A stretch of 64,000 bases of DNA from DASWOJ01 sp964242415 (lineage in GTDB: Bacteria; Pseudomonadota; Alphaproteobacteria; Acetobacterales; Acetobacteraceae), in the NCBI GenBank assembly GCA_964242415.1, contig CAXTAT010000020.1, forward strand, positions 1 through 64,000, written 5' to 3'. The notes beneath the pieces are model-generated. The model was not told the DNA's origin and made no database searches. It saw only the letters and a list, made by a program, of their open reading frames with translations. The position numbers were made by a program, and so were the translations under genes. This document shows positions 24,462 through 33,418 of this stretch, piece by piece. Numbering within the stretch: the first letter of the stretch is position 1; each line of letters begins with the position of its first letter.

Positions 24462-24776
24462 GTGATCGGTCACTTCTCGATGGCTCCATATGCCAGCGTG
24501 TTGATCAAGTAACGCCGGCCGGGTCAAGCGCGTGGTGCTGCCGCGGCCGGTCGAGCACCTGATCGAGGCCGGCATGCACGGGCTGCCGCCGTTGGGCAGC
24601 GCCGGGGGGCGCCTGCCCCGGCGCCGGGCAGCGGCTGGGGATCGTGGGGGCCGTCGTGCAGGCGGCGCGTGGCCCGCCGCAGCCGCCGCTGAGCGGAAAA
24701 CGGTGCGGTCGATCCTTATGCATGTAGGAGCACTTCCGGCTCCCTCACCCCGGCCTGCAGGCAGAGGGAGCAGCAG
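24462..24776. other. Intergenic stretch
   Basis: No gene is seen. The last 40 bases contain a degenerate half of the CCCTCACCCCGGCC...GAGGGAG dispersed repeat found complete at three other sites in this window. Confidence 0.4.
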
Positions 24777-26057
24777 CTACATGCCCAACGCGTGCGGCAG
24801 CCACAGCGAGATGCCCGGCACATACGTCACCAGCACCAGGAACCCCAGCATCACCAGCAGCCAAGGCCACACTGCCACCGTCAGCTCGGTGATCCCCATA
24901 CGTGCGATCCCCGACGCCACATACAGGTTCAATCCCACCGGCGGATGGCACAGCCCGACCTCCATGTTGACCGCCATCAGCACCCCCAGGTGGACGGGAT
25001 CGACCCCCAGCCCCTTGGCGATGGGGAACAGGATCGGCGCCATGATCAGCAGGATCGACGTCGGCTCCATCACGTTGCCGGCCACCAGCAGCACCACGTT
25101 GATGACGATCAGGAACACCCAGGGGTCGAAGTGCCGCGCGACGATCCAGGAGGCCATCGCCTGCGGGATGTTCTCGCTGGTCATCAGGAACGAGAACAGC
25201 ACCGCGTTGGTGATGATGTATAGCAGCATCGCGCTCATGTTCGCCGCGTTCAGCAGCACCCGCGGCACATCGCGCAGCCCCATGTCGCGATAGACGAACA
25301 CCGCGATCACGAAGGCATACACCGCCGCCACCGCCGCCGCCTCGGTCGGCGTGAACACCCCGCCGTAGATCCCGCCCAGCACGAGGCCGATCAGCGCCAG
25401 CCCCCAGAACGACTCCCGGAACGCCGTGAACCGCTCCCGCCAAGTGGAGGCGGTCATCCGCGGGTAGCCCTTGCGCCACGCCATCACGCAGGTCAGCCCG
25501 GCCAGCAGCAGCGCCAGCAGCACGCCCGGCAGCACCCCGGCCATGAACAGCGCGCCGATGCTGGTGTTGGTGCTGACGCCATACAGCACCAGGATCACCG
25601 AGGGCGGCACCAGGATGCCCAGCGCGCCCGACGTGGTGATCACCCCGGCGCCGAACCCCTTGGGATAGCCGTGATCGACCATCGCCGGCAGCATGATCGA
25701 CCCGATGGCCACCACCGTCGCCACGCTGCTGCCCGACACCGCCGCGAACAGCGCGCTGGCCGCCACGCCCGCCAGTCCCAGCCCGCCGGGCCAGTGGCCG
25801 ACGAGCGAGGTGGTGAAGCGGATCATCCGCCGGGCCACGCCGCCATGGGTGAGGAAGGTGCCCGCCAGGATGAAGAACGGGATCGCCATGATGGAGAAGT
25901 TGTCGAGGCCGGTGAACAGCTTGAGCCCGACGCTCTCGATGGGCACCTGCGTCATGGTGAACAGGAACAGCAGCACCGTGGTACCCAGGGCGATGCTGAT
26001 CGGCATTCCCGTCAGCATCAGCGCGATCAGCAGCCCGAAGATGATGACGGCGGTCAT
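24777..26057 (-). CDS. dctM: TRAP transporter large permease (DctM type)
   Basis: A 426-residue, highly hydrophobic protein with about 12 membrane spans and DctM-family landmarks (GTFLTHGGVARRMIRF, SGSSVATVVAIGSIMLPAM, LVPPSVILVLYG). It forms the sodium- or proton-coupled channel of a tripartite ATP-independent periplasmic transporter. The order dctP-dctQ-dctM is typical, with 10 nt between dctQ and dctM. The substrate, usually an organic acid, cannot be read from the sequence. Confidence 0.9.
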   Translation of the reverse strand: MTAVIIFGLLIALMLTGMPISIALGTTVLLFLFTMTQVPIESVGLKLFTGLDNFSIMAIPFFILAGTFLTHGGVARRMIRFTTSLVGHWPGGLGLAGVAASALFAAVSGSSVATVVAIGSIMLPAMVDHGYPKGFGAGVITTSGALGILVPPSVILVLYGVSTNTSIGALFMAGVLPGVLLALLLAGLTCVMAWRKGYPRMTASTWRERFTAFRESFWGLALIGLVLGGIYGGVFTPTEAAAVAAVYAFVIAVFVYRDMGLRDVPRVLLNAANMSAMLLYIITNAVLFSFLMTSENIPQAMASWIVARHFDPWVFLIVINVVLLVAGNVMEPTSILLIMAPILFPIAKGLGVDPVHLGVLMAVNMEVGLCHPPVGLNLYVASGIARMGITELTVAVWPWLLVMLGFLVLVTYVPGISLWLPHALGM

Positions 26058-26067
26058 GGAGCGGGAG

Positions 26068-26658
26068 TCATCGGACCGGCTGCCGCTCCAGCGCCTGCGC
26101 CATCTCGATGGCCTCCGCCTCGTCGTGCACGCCCTCGACGCGGCCGGGGTCGTGGTGCGGCAGCTCGCCGCCGCGGGCGTAGCGCCAGGCGACTTGCAGG
26201 AAGCGGAAGCACATCAGGTAGGACCCGAGCGGGATGCACAAGTAGATCATCCAGCTCGGCCATTCGAGGTCCGGCGTCGTCTGGTCGGTGCCCATCAGGC
26301 CATAGACGAAGCTCGCACCCATCGTCCCCACCGCGCCGGTGAACCCGGCGCCGGTCAGCAGGCTGAACAGCACCACCGCCCGCTGCCGCGACGGCCGCAG
26401 CTTCCGCACCAGCACATCGACGCCGACGTGGATGCCGGTCCTGACGCCATAGGCGGCGCCGAACTTCGCCATCCAGATGAACATGAAGATGCACAGCTCC
26501 TGCGCCCACGTGAGGTCGATGCCGCTGGCGTAGGGATACAGCCACGCCGTGCTGGCGGCGAAGCGCTGCACGACGGAGGCGAAGATCAGCAGCGTCGCGC
26601 CCGCCATCAGGCTGGCGATCAGCACCTCCTCCAGCCGGTCGAGGATGCGCAGCGGCAT
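26068..26658 (-). CDS. dctQ: TRAP transporter small permease (DctQ type)
   Basis: A 196-residue inner-membrane protein with four membrane spans and the DctQ-like segment FIWMAKFGAAYGVRTGIHVG. It couples the binding protein to the large permease. The C-terminal tail (GRVEGVHDEAEAIEM) is charged and cytoplasmic. The ATG at 26658 lies 8 nt after dctP. A longer in-frame upstream extension is antisense to dctP and not real. Confidence 0.85.
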   Translation of the reverse strand: MPLRILDRLEEVLIASLMAGATLLIFASVVQRFAASTAWLYPYASGIDLTWAQELCIFMFIWMAKFGAAYGVRTGIHVGVDVLVRKLRPSRQRAVVLFSLLTGAGFTGAVGTMGASFVYGLMGTDQTTPDLEWPSWMIYLCIPLGSYLMCFRFLQVAWRYARGGELPHHDPGRVEGVHDEAEAIEMAQALERQPVR

Positions 26659-26666
26659 GGGCTGGC

Positions 26667-27668
26667 CTAGACCGTGCCGACCTCCTTGCGGAACTCGTCG
26701 ATGGTGTCCTTGCCGACGCGAGGGGTCATCTCGGCCTGCACCGGCTCCAGCGCCTTGCGCCAGGACGCCTTCTGCTCCGGCGTTAGCTCGATGAACTGGA
26801 TGCGGCCGGACTTCCTCATCTCGGCCATGGCGTCGTCGTTGTCGGCCTGGGCGGAGTCGTTGGCGTAGGCCGTCGCTTCCTTCATCGCGCGAGTCAGCGC
26901 GTCGCGGATGTCGCCGGGTAGGCCGTCCCAGAATTTCTTGTTCACGATCACCGCGTAGCCGATGTAGCCGTGTTCGGACAGCGTGGCGTACTTCTGCACC
27001 TCGTGGTGCTTTTGCGTGTACATGTTGGACGGCGTGTTCTCCGACCCATCGACGACGCCGGTCTGCATCGCCTGGTACACGTCGGAGAACGGCAGCACCT
27101 GCGGCAGCGCGCCGAGCGCCTTGAACTGCGCCTCCAGCACCTTGGACGACTGGATGCGCATCTTCAGCCCGCGGAAGTCGGCGACCTCGCGCAGCGGCTT
27201 GTTGGCCGACATGACCTTGAAGCCGTTGTCCCAGTAGGCCAGGCCGGTGATGCCCTTGGTCTCCAGCTTCTTGAACAGCTTGGCCCCCAGCGGCCCGTCC
27301 GTGACCCGGCGCAGCGCCGCCTTGTCCGGCAGGATGTAGGGCAGGTCGAACACCTCGAACTCGCGGGCGCCCAGCGGGCCGAACTTCGCCAGCGACGGCG
27401 CCAGCATCTGCACGGCGCCGAGCTGCAGGGCCTCGACCTCCTCCTTGTCCTTGTAGAGCTGCGAGTTGGGATAGACTTCGATGCGCACGCGGCCGTCCGT
27501 GTACTTCTCGGCCAGCTCCTTGAAGCGGTCGGCGCCCTTGCCCTTGGGGGTGTCGGGGGCGACGACGTGGCTGAACTTGATGATGATGGGACCGTCGGCG
27601 AGTGCGGGCCGGATCGCGGGCAGCAGGGCTGCGGCGAGGCCGGCCTTGAGCAGCGTGCGCTTCTTCAT
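26667..27668 (-). CDS. dctP: TRAP transporter substrate-binding protein (DctP type)
   Basis: A 333-residue periplasmic binding protein with a signal peptide (MKKRTLLKAGLAAALLPAI). The body has DctP-family features: IIKFSHVVAPDTPKGKGADR at the start, VEVYPNSQL-like strand (RIEVYPNSQLYKDKEE), and the ligand-cleft segment RGLKMRIQSSKVLEA carrying the conserved Arg that binds carboxylates. First gene of the transporter operon. Confidence 0.9.
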   Translation of the reverse strand: MKKRTLLKAGLAAALLPAIRPALADGPIIIKFSHVVAPDTPKGKGADRFKELAEKYTDGRVRIEVYPNSQLYKDKEEVEALQLGAVQMLAPSLAKFGPLGAREFEVFDLPYILPDKAALRRVTDGPLGAKLFKKLETKGITGLAYWDNGFKVMSANKPLREVADFRGLKMRIQSSKVLEAQFKALGALPQVLPFSDVYQAMQTGVVDGSENTPSNMYTQKHHEVQKYATLSEHGYIGYAVIVNKKFWDGLPGDIRDALTRAMKEATAYANDSAQADNDDAMAEMRKSGRIQFIELTPEQKASWRKALEPVQAEMTPRVGKDTIDEFRKEVGTV

Positions 27669-27813
27669 GGTGGTGCGTTTTCCCGTGGTCTCGTTGCCGG
27701 GGAGTGTGCCAGCAGAACGCAATCAGCGCGAGTGGCATGCGGCGGGTCGTCCGCCGCGCACGGCATTACGGGGTTCCCATTGCAATGCCACGGTTCCCGG
27801 TCAGTGGACCTCC

Positions 27814-28881
27814 TCAGGGAAACTCCCGCCGTGCAGGAAAGGCTTCAATTTCGCTGCACTCTCCATGCAGGCGCGAGGTGACCGTCCAACGCCCGTCCCT
27901 GAACCGGTAGGTTTGATACATCTGCAGGCGCTGGTCGTTGTTGCCAACCTGGCAGTACACCACCTCGATCTCCTCCGTCGTGCCACCGCGCGAGGGCACG
28001 ATTTGCCAGCCCGCATGCATGGTCCGACCCAGATAGATGGGACCGGCGCTCCCGCCGCGGTCGGTGACAGCTTCCACCGGGTCGAGGCGCCGTTCCGAGG
28101 GGACCAGGAGTTGCGCTGCCGGGCCGTTATATCCGCCCATCCCGATGCTGTAATCGACTGTGAAAAGGAACGTCGGGGCCGGCAAGCCGTGCAGCGGAGC
28201 CGGTTCGACCGTCGCCAGCGGGCGCTCCAGTTGCTTGCGCGCGACCGTGGCGCCAGATGCCGAGACCAGGAGCAGTTGCGCGTTCAGGAATGGCCTCCGC
28301 GTGAACTCGGCCGCGAGCGGGCTGCCCTGGTCGAACATCATGTAGGGGTCGCCGCCATTGCCTTTCGCCAACTCGCGCATGGCCGGGGTGATCCGTCGGT
28401 CCTGCAGGATCACCAGCACGTCGCCGTCCGGTCCTCCGGCCGGAACGCGTTGCGCGACCGAGTAGCCGCCCGGTACTGCGAACGCAGGGCCACCTGGTCC
28501 AGCCGGGGCGGGCGCCTGCGTTGCGGCGGCCTCGGCCGCCGGACGGAAATCAACGTTGGGCACAATCATCGTGCCGCCTGGCGGTGCGCCTTCGCCCGCA
28601 TAGGTGACGACAGAAGTGTTCTTGAACGCCCTCTGCACCGTGACCCTGGCGCCAAGCGGGATGTCGATGCAGCCACCCGAGGCCGCCAGGCCCAGATCCC
28701 CGGCGGTAGGGGAGGGCAGGTGTGTCCGGCTCTCACCGCCAGGAAGCGTGAGCCTGCCCAACGCCTCAGGCGACGTGCACATCACGCCCGGCCTGATTGC
28801 GACGAGACCATCGGCCCTCGCCTGCCCAGGCATCGTCAGCGCAACGCCGACCGCCATCATGGCCAACCCTGCAATCCGCAT
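27814..28881 (-). CDS. Exported hypothetical protein
   Basis: A 355-residue protein with a signal peptide (AGLAMMAVGVALTMPGQARA) and no membrane span afterwards. It contains a Pro/Ala-rich linker near residue 125 and a beta-rich C-terminal half (YCQVGNNDQRLQMYQTYRF) with a few Cys residues. No family is recognised. It stands alone, so no operon context helps. Confidence 0.65.
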   Translation of the reverse strand: MRIAGLAMMAVGVALTMPGQARADGLVAIRPGVMCTSPEALGRLTLPGGESRTHLPSPTAGDLGLAASGGCIDIPLGARVTVQRAFKNTSVVTYAGEGAPPGGTMIVPNVDFRPAAEAAATQAPAPAGPGGPAFAVPGGYSVAQRVPAGGPDGDVLVILQDRRITPAMRELAKGNGGDPYMMFDQGSPLAAEFTRRPFLNAQLLLVSASGATVARKQLERPLATVEPAPLHGLPAPTFLFTVDYSIGMGGYNGPAAQLLVPSERRLDPVEAVTDRGGSAGPIYLGRTMHAGWQIVPSRGGTTEEIEVVYCQVGNNDQRLQMYQTYRFRDGRWTVTSRLHGECSEIEAFPARREFP

Positions 28882-29094
28882 CGCACGCCTACCTCACTCT
28901 GCGCGGTGCAGTTTGCCTAAGGCATCAAGGCCTATCAACTCTGCCCTTCATCGCGCTGAAGTTTGGCGCTCCAGGAACGGGAAGACCGGACGTTCAGTGC
29001 ATACGGTCCCGGGTTGCCAAGCCGAAGGCAGCTCGCAATGACGGTGGCTGATCGGGGGCAGCGGCGTAAGGGTGGCAGCAGAGGGCTGCCGGGA

Positions 29095-30267
29095 TCAATA
29101 CGACCGCGGCATCCCCAGCACATGCTCGGCCAGGTAGGACAGGATCAGGTTGGTCGAGATCGGCGCCACCTGGTACAGCCGTGTCTCCCGGAACTTGCGC
29201 TCCACGTCGTATTCCTCGGCGAAGCCAAACCCGCCATAGGTCTGAATGCACGCATTGGCCGCCTCGAACGAGGCGTCGGCGGCCAGCATCTTCGCCATGT
29301 TCGCCTCCGCCCCTGGGTTGGCGCCGGCCTCGTACAGGCGCAGCGCCTCATGCACCATCAGCTCGGCGGCGCGCATGTTGGCGTAGGCCTTGGCGATCGG
29401 GAACTGCACGCCCTGGTTCTGGCCGATGGGACGGCCGAACACCACCCGCTCGTTCGCATAGCCGCTGGCACGCTCGATGAACCACTTGGCGTCGCCGATG
29501 CACTCGGCGGCGATCAGGATGCGCTCGGCGTTCATGCCGGACAGGATGTAGCGGAAGCCGCGCCCTTCCTCTCCGACTAGGTTGGCGGCGGGGATCTCCA
29601 GGTTGTCGAAGAACACCTCGCAGGAGTTGTGGTTCATCATCGTCCGGATCGGCCGGATGGTCAGGCCGTGGCCCGCCGCCTCGCGCATATCGACGATGAA
29701 GGTGCTCAGGCCCTCCGTCTTCTTTGCCACCTGGTCGCGCGGGGTGGTGCGGGCCAGCAGCAGCATCAGGTCGGAGTGCTCGGCCCGCGAGGTCCAAATC
29801 TTCTGGCCGTTGACGATGTACGTGTCGCCCTCGCGCCGGGCCGTGGTGCGCAGGGCGGTGGTGTCGGTGCCGCTGGTCGGCTCGGTCACGCCGAAGGCTT
29901 GCAGGCGCAGGGAGCCGTCGGCGATCTTCGGCAAGTACTCGGCCTTCTGCGCCGCGCTGCCGTGCCGCAGGATGGTGCCCATGATGTACATCTGCGCGTG
30001 GCAGGCGCCGCCGTTGCAGCCCTGGCGCTGCACCTCCTCCAGGATCGCCGCCGCGCCCGACAGCGGCAGGCCGGCGCCGCCGTACTCCTCGGGGATCAGC
30101 GCGCCCAGGTAGCCGCCCGTGGTCAGCGCCTGGACGAACTCGGTCGGATAGCCCCGCACCTCGTCCAGCTTGCGCCAATAGGCGCCGGGGAAGCCCGCGC
30201 ACAGCTTGGCAACCTCCTCCCGGATTTCGGCATAGGGGTGGGTCGTGATGGGGGAAATCTGGTTCAT
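29095..30267 (-). CDS. Acyl-CoA dehydrogenase
   Basis: A 390-residue flavoprotein with family signatures FGVTEPTSGTDTTALRT (FAD/substrate loop) and QTYGGFGFAEEYDVER, in which Glu352 is the likely catalytic base. It would introduce a double bond next to an acyl-CoA thioester and pass electrons to ETF. It stands alone here, so the chain length or branched substrate is not indicated. Full length for the family. Confidence 0.88.
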   Translation of the reverse strand: MNQISPITTHPYAEIREEVAKLCAGFPGAYWRKLDEVRGYPTEFVQALTTGGYLGALIPEEYGGAGLPLSGAAAILEEVQRQGCNGGACHAQMYIMGTILRHGSAAQKAEYLPKIADGSLRLQAFGVTEPTSGTDTTALRTTARREGDTYIVNGQKIWTSRAEHSDLMLLLARTTPRDQVAKKTEGLSTFIVDMREAAGHGLTIRPIRTMMNHNSCEVFFDNLEIPAANLVGEEGRGFRYILSGMNAERILIAAECIGDAKWFIERASGYANERVVFGRPIGQNQGVQFPIAKAYANMRAAELMVHEALRLYEAGANPGAEANMAKMLAADASFEAANACIQTYGGFGFAEEYDVERKFRETRLYQVAPISTNLILSYLAEHVLGMPRSY

Positions 30268-30476
30268 GCGTCGGCTCCCTGCCGCATGCTAGGCCCGATG
30301 CCGCGTGCGAGGGAACCCGCGGCGAACCTGGCCCGGATGCACCTCATGCTCCGAGCGAGAGGCAGGTCAGCGGTCGGAAGGACGCCATGGGTCCGAACAC
30401 CCGCGATCCCGCGTGGACCGGCGCTGCGTAACCAGCGAGCACGGCCGCCAGCGGCATCCCGCACCGAAGCATCCGT

Positions 30477-30722
30477 CTAACCCGGCTCGTCCGGCACCTG
30501 CCCGACCTCCCCGAGGTACTCCGGGGCGCCGAACTCCTCGGCGTCGTCGTCATGGTGCATCCGCACGATCCGCGCGCCCAGGATGGAGCCGCCGGCCAGC
30601 GCCTTCTCCGCCCGCCGCATCCCTTCCTCCGGGGTGCGGCAGATGATCGGGATGCCTGGCTTCAACGCGCCGCGGGCGCCGGCGATATAGGGTTGGTAAA
30701 CGATTTGCGCCGAGACTGGCAT
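30477..30722 (-). CDS. Small conserved hypothetical protein
   Basis: An 81-residue protein, MPVSAQIVYQPYIAGARGAL start, with a core (PIICRTPEEGMRRAEKALAG) and strand GARIVRMHHDDDAEEF. The fold looks alpha/beta and cytoplasmic. No family is recognised. It is divergent from the oxidoreductase gene at 30912, with about 190 bp between them. Confidence 0.55.
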   Translation of the reverse strand: MPVSAQIVYQPYIAGARGALKPGIPIICRTPEEGMRRAEKALAGGSILGARIVRMHHDDDAEEFGAPEYLGEVGQVPDEPG

Positions 30723-30911
30723 GGTGCCTCCTGATCATGGTCCTCACAGCGGTATGCTACCCCCGAACCGCCAGTGCGGGATGGCAGTTTCGCCGCACCT
30801 GTCCGCGAGTGGCGCCCGTCCACGAGTGGTGCCGGTGCGGCCACTCCGGCATTGCCCGCCGGCCTTGGCCGCGGCACCATGCCTGAACGCAGCGGACACG
30901 GGGGTGCAGCC

Positions 30912-31793
30912 ATGCTGGTCGTCGCCGTCATCGCGCCCGGGGCCATGGGCGCCGCGGTCGGCCAGGTCCTGGCCCGGCACGGCGCGGAGGTGCGGACCCT
31001 GCTGGCCGGCCGCAGCCCCGCCAGCGCCGCGCGCGCCGCTGCGGCAGGCATGCAGGCCGCCGATCCCGCAGGCGTCGCCGAGGCGGACATCGTGCTCTCC
31101 ATCGTGCCGCCCGGCGAAGCCCTGTCCCTGGCCGAGCGCCTCGCCCCCGCGTTGCGCCAGGCCGCGCCATTGCGCCAAGCACGATTGTCCCAAGCCCGGG
31201 CCGGCCTGATCCCCGGGCTAATCTACGCCGACTGCAACGCGATCAGTCCGCAAACGGCGCAGCATGTCGGCACCGTGATCGCCGGGGCAGGGGTGGGGTT
31301 CGTGGACGCCGGCATCATCGGCGGGCCGCCGCAGCCGGGCCGGCCAGGGCCGGTGTTCTACGCCTCCGGCCCGGACGCGCCCAGGCTCGCCGTACTGGCG
31401 CAGCATGGCCTCGACGTGCGGGTGCTGGACGGCCCGGTCGGCGCGGCATCCGGCCTGAAAATGAGTTACGCCGGGATCACCAAGGGCGTGACGGCGCTTG
31501 GGGCGGCGATGATGCTGGCCGCCACCCGGTTCGGCGCCGCGGCGGACCTGCATGCGGAGTTGGCGAGCAGCCAGCCGGAATTGCTGGCTTGGCTCAGCAG
31601 GGCGGTGCCGGGAATGTATCCCAAGGCCTACCGGTGGGTGGCGGAGATGCAGGAGATCGCCGCCTTCGCCGGCGAGGACCCGGCGACACAGGAGATCTAT
31701 CGCGGGATCGCAGCCCTGTATGAGAAGCTGGCGCAGGACCAGGCGGGGCCGCAACGGGACACAGGAGCGCTGGATGCCTTCTTGCGGACGTGA
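30912..31793 (+). CDS. NAD(P)-binding dehydrogenase of the 6-phosphogluconate-dehydrogenase type
   Basis: A 293-residue protein with an N-terminal Rossmann fold (VVAVIAPGAMGAAVGQVLAR) and a C-terminal helical domain with GLKMSYAGITKGVTALG, containing the Lys position typical of beta-hydroxyacid dehydrogenases, and a DUF1932-like end. It probably oxidises a hydroxy acid. The ATG at 30912 starts the Rossmann strand. Its 3' end overlaps the next gene by 20 bp. Confidence 0.75.
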   Translation: MLVVAVIAPGAMGAAVGQVLARHGAEVRTLLAGRSPASAARAAAAGMQAADPAGVAEADIVLSIVPPGEALSLAERLAPALRQAAPLRQARLSQARAGLIPGLIYADCNAISPQTAQHVGTVIAGAGVGFVDAGIIGGPPQPGRPGPVFYASGPDAPRLAVLAQHGLDVRVLDGPVGAASGLKMSYAGITKGVTALGAAMMLAATRFGAAADLHAELASSQPELLAWLSRAVPGMYPKAYRWVAEMQEIAAFAGEDPATQEIYRGIAALYEKLAQDQAGPQRDTGALDAFLRT

Positions 31794-33012
31794 ACGACGC
31801 CCCGGCTCCGCTGCCGCGGGCCGCTTGGCGATGCTGCTGATGCTGGCCGGCTGCGGACAGCAGAGGTATGCCGGGGATGGCTTCGTGCCCTACGACGGCA
31901 CCGTCCCGCCCGCCGACCGGGTGGGGCGGGCCGGCCGGATCGCGCCATCGCGCTTCTATCCGCCGCCGGGTCCGTCGAACGATCCCTGGGGACCCTACGT
32001 CCGGGAGGCCGCAGCCCGGTTCCGCGTGCCCGAGCAGTGGGTGCGCGCCGTGATGCGCCAGGAGTCCGGCGGGCGGGAGCAGGCGGTGTCCTCCGCCGGG
32101 GCGATGGGCCTGATGCAGGTGATGCCCGCCACCTATGCCGGGCTGCGGGCGCGGCACAGCCTCGGCGAGGACCCCTACGATCCGCACAACAACGTCCTGG
32201 CAGGCACGGCCTACATCCGCGAGATGTATGACCGCTATGGCTCGCCCGGCTTCTTGGCGGCGTACAACGCCGGGCCGGACCGGGTGGACAGCTACTTGGC
32301 GGGCGCCGGCGGCCTGCCGGACGAGACGGTGAACTACCTGGCCGCGATCACCCCCAACCTTGGCGGCGAGGTCCCGCTGTCCGGCCCGCTGGCGGCGTAT
32401 GCCGACGCACGCGCGCCCGCCGTCCTTGGCGGCGAGAGTCCCAGCACCATCAGCCTAGCCTCCGGCTGCGACGTGAACGCGGCCTACGACCCGGACCGGA
32501 CCTGCACCCGGCTGGAGCAGGCCGCAGCCACCCCGGTCCAGACCGCCGCGGCGCCCCAGCTTCAATTGGCTGCGGCGGCGGCCTGCAACCCGGACGCCGC
32601 CTATGACCCGGACCAGCCGTGCCGCCCCGTCGCGTCGGCCGGGCCGGCGCCGTTCCCGGCCGTGGCAACCCGCCCTGCCCATGCCGAGGTCTCCGCCGCA
32701 CCCAGGCTGCTCACCGCAGCGGCCCTGCGCAGCCCGGCTCCGGCACCGGTGCCCGAAGCGGCGTGGGCCATCCAGGTCGGCGCCTTCGCCAACCCCGGCC
32801 TCGCCCGCGCCGTCGCGGAGGGCGCCCGGGCCGAGGCGCCGGACCAGCTCCGCACCGCCCGGGTGGCGCTGCCGACGACGACGCCGTTGGGCAGCGCCCC
32901 GCTGTATCGCGCCCGCATCGAGCATCTGTCGGCCAACGCCGCCACGGCGGCCTGCCAGCGCCTCAACCAGCGGCAACTGCCCTGCATCGTCGTGCAGCCG
33001 GCAAGGTCCTGA
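31774..33012 (+). CDS. Lytic transglycosylase lipoprotein with C-terminal SPOR domain
   Basis: A 412-residue protein. The lipobox LAGC (Cys27) predicts a lipoprotein. Residues about 72-215 form a type-1 SLT domain with catalytic Glu97 (RQESGGREQAVSSAGAMG) and the AYNAGPDRVDSYL segment. A repeated motif (CDVNAAYDPDRTC and CNPDAAYDPDQPC) lies in the linker, and the last about 80 residues (WAIQVGAFANPGLARAVAEG) are a SPOR domain, which binds denuded glycan at the septum. AGGAG 6 nt upstream fixes the ATG inside the end of the preceding gene. Confidence 0.85.
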   Translation: MPSCGRERRPGSAAAGRLAMLLMLAGCGQQRYAGDGFVPYDGTVPPADRVGRAGRIAPSRFYPPPGPSNDPWGPYVREAAARFRVPEQWVRAVMRQESGGREQAVSSAGAMGLMQVMPATYAGLRARHSLGEDPYDPHNNVLAGTAYIREMYDRYGSPGFLAAYNAGPDRVDSYLAGAGGLPDETVNYLAAITPNLGGEVPLSGPLAAYADARAPAVLGGESPSTISLASGCDVNAAYDPDRTCTRLEQAAATPVQTAAAPQLQLAAAAACNPDAAYDPDQPCRPVASAGPAPFPAVATRPAHAEVSAAPRLLTAAALRSPAPAPVPEAAWAIQVGAFANPGLARAVAEGARAEAPDQLRTARVALPTTTPLGSAPLYRARIEHLSANAATAACQRLNQRQLPCIVVQPARS

Positions 33013-33066
33013 ATGGGGGCCGTGCAGGGCAGAGCCATGCCAACATCCGCAGCCAATCAGGCCCCC

Positions 33067-33177
33067 TCATTGCGAGCCGGCTTCGGCGCGGCAATCCAGG
33101 GCGGCAAGGGCTGGGGTCCCGGTCTTGCGCGCCCCCTGGAGTGCCGCGTCACAGGCGTTCCCCGCAATGACGAACGG
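33067..33177. repeat. Degenerate TCATTGCGAG...CGCAATGACG palindromic element
   Basis: TCATTGCGAGCCGGCTTCGG near the left end and CCCCGCAATGACGAACGG near the right end are inverse counterparts, with GGCAATCCAGGG and CCCTGGAGTGCC as inner partners. This is the general form of a dispersed intergenic repeat common in alphaproteobacteria. The rest of the 400-bp gap (33013-33418) holds no gene. A half copy lies near 29028-29044. Confidence 0.5.
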
Positions 33178-33418
33178 GGGGGCAATGACGAACTACGGAA
33201 TGGTGGACCGTTTGGAACAAGGGACAGGCAGCCGCACTCCTCGCCGCGGCAGTGCGCGATGACCGTTTGCATGGCTTGACCCTGCAGCACGTCGGCTGGC
33301 AACGGCGGCGCGCGTCCGCCGCGAAGCATGGCCAGCGCCGCCTGGTCCAGCAGGTCCGCAGGGTGCCGCCGCGGTTGCACCCAGGCGCAGCCGCCAAATC
33401 CACTCCGGGCCACGCACC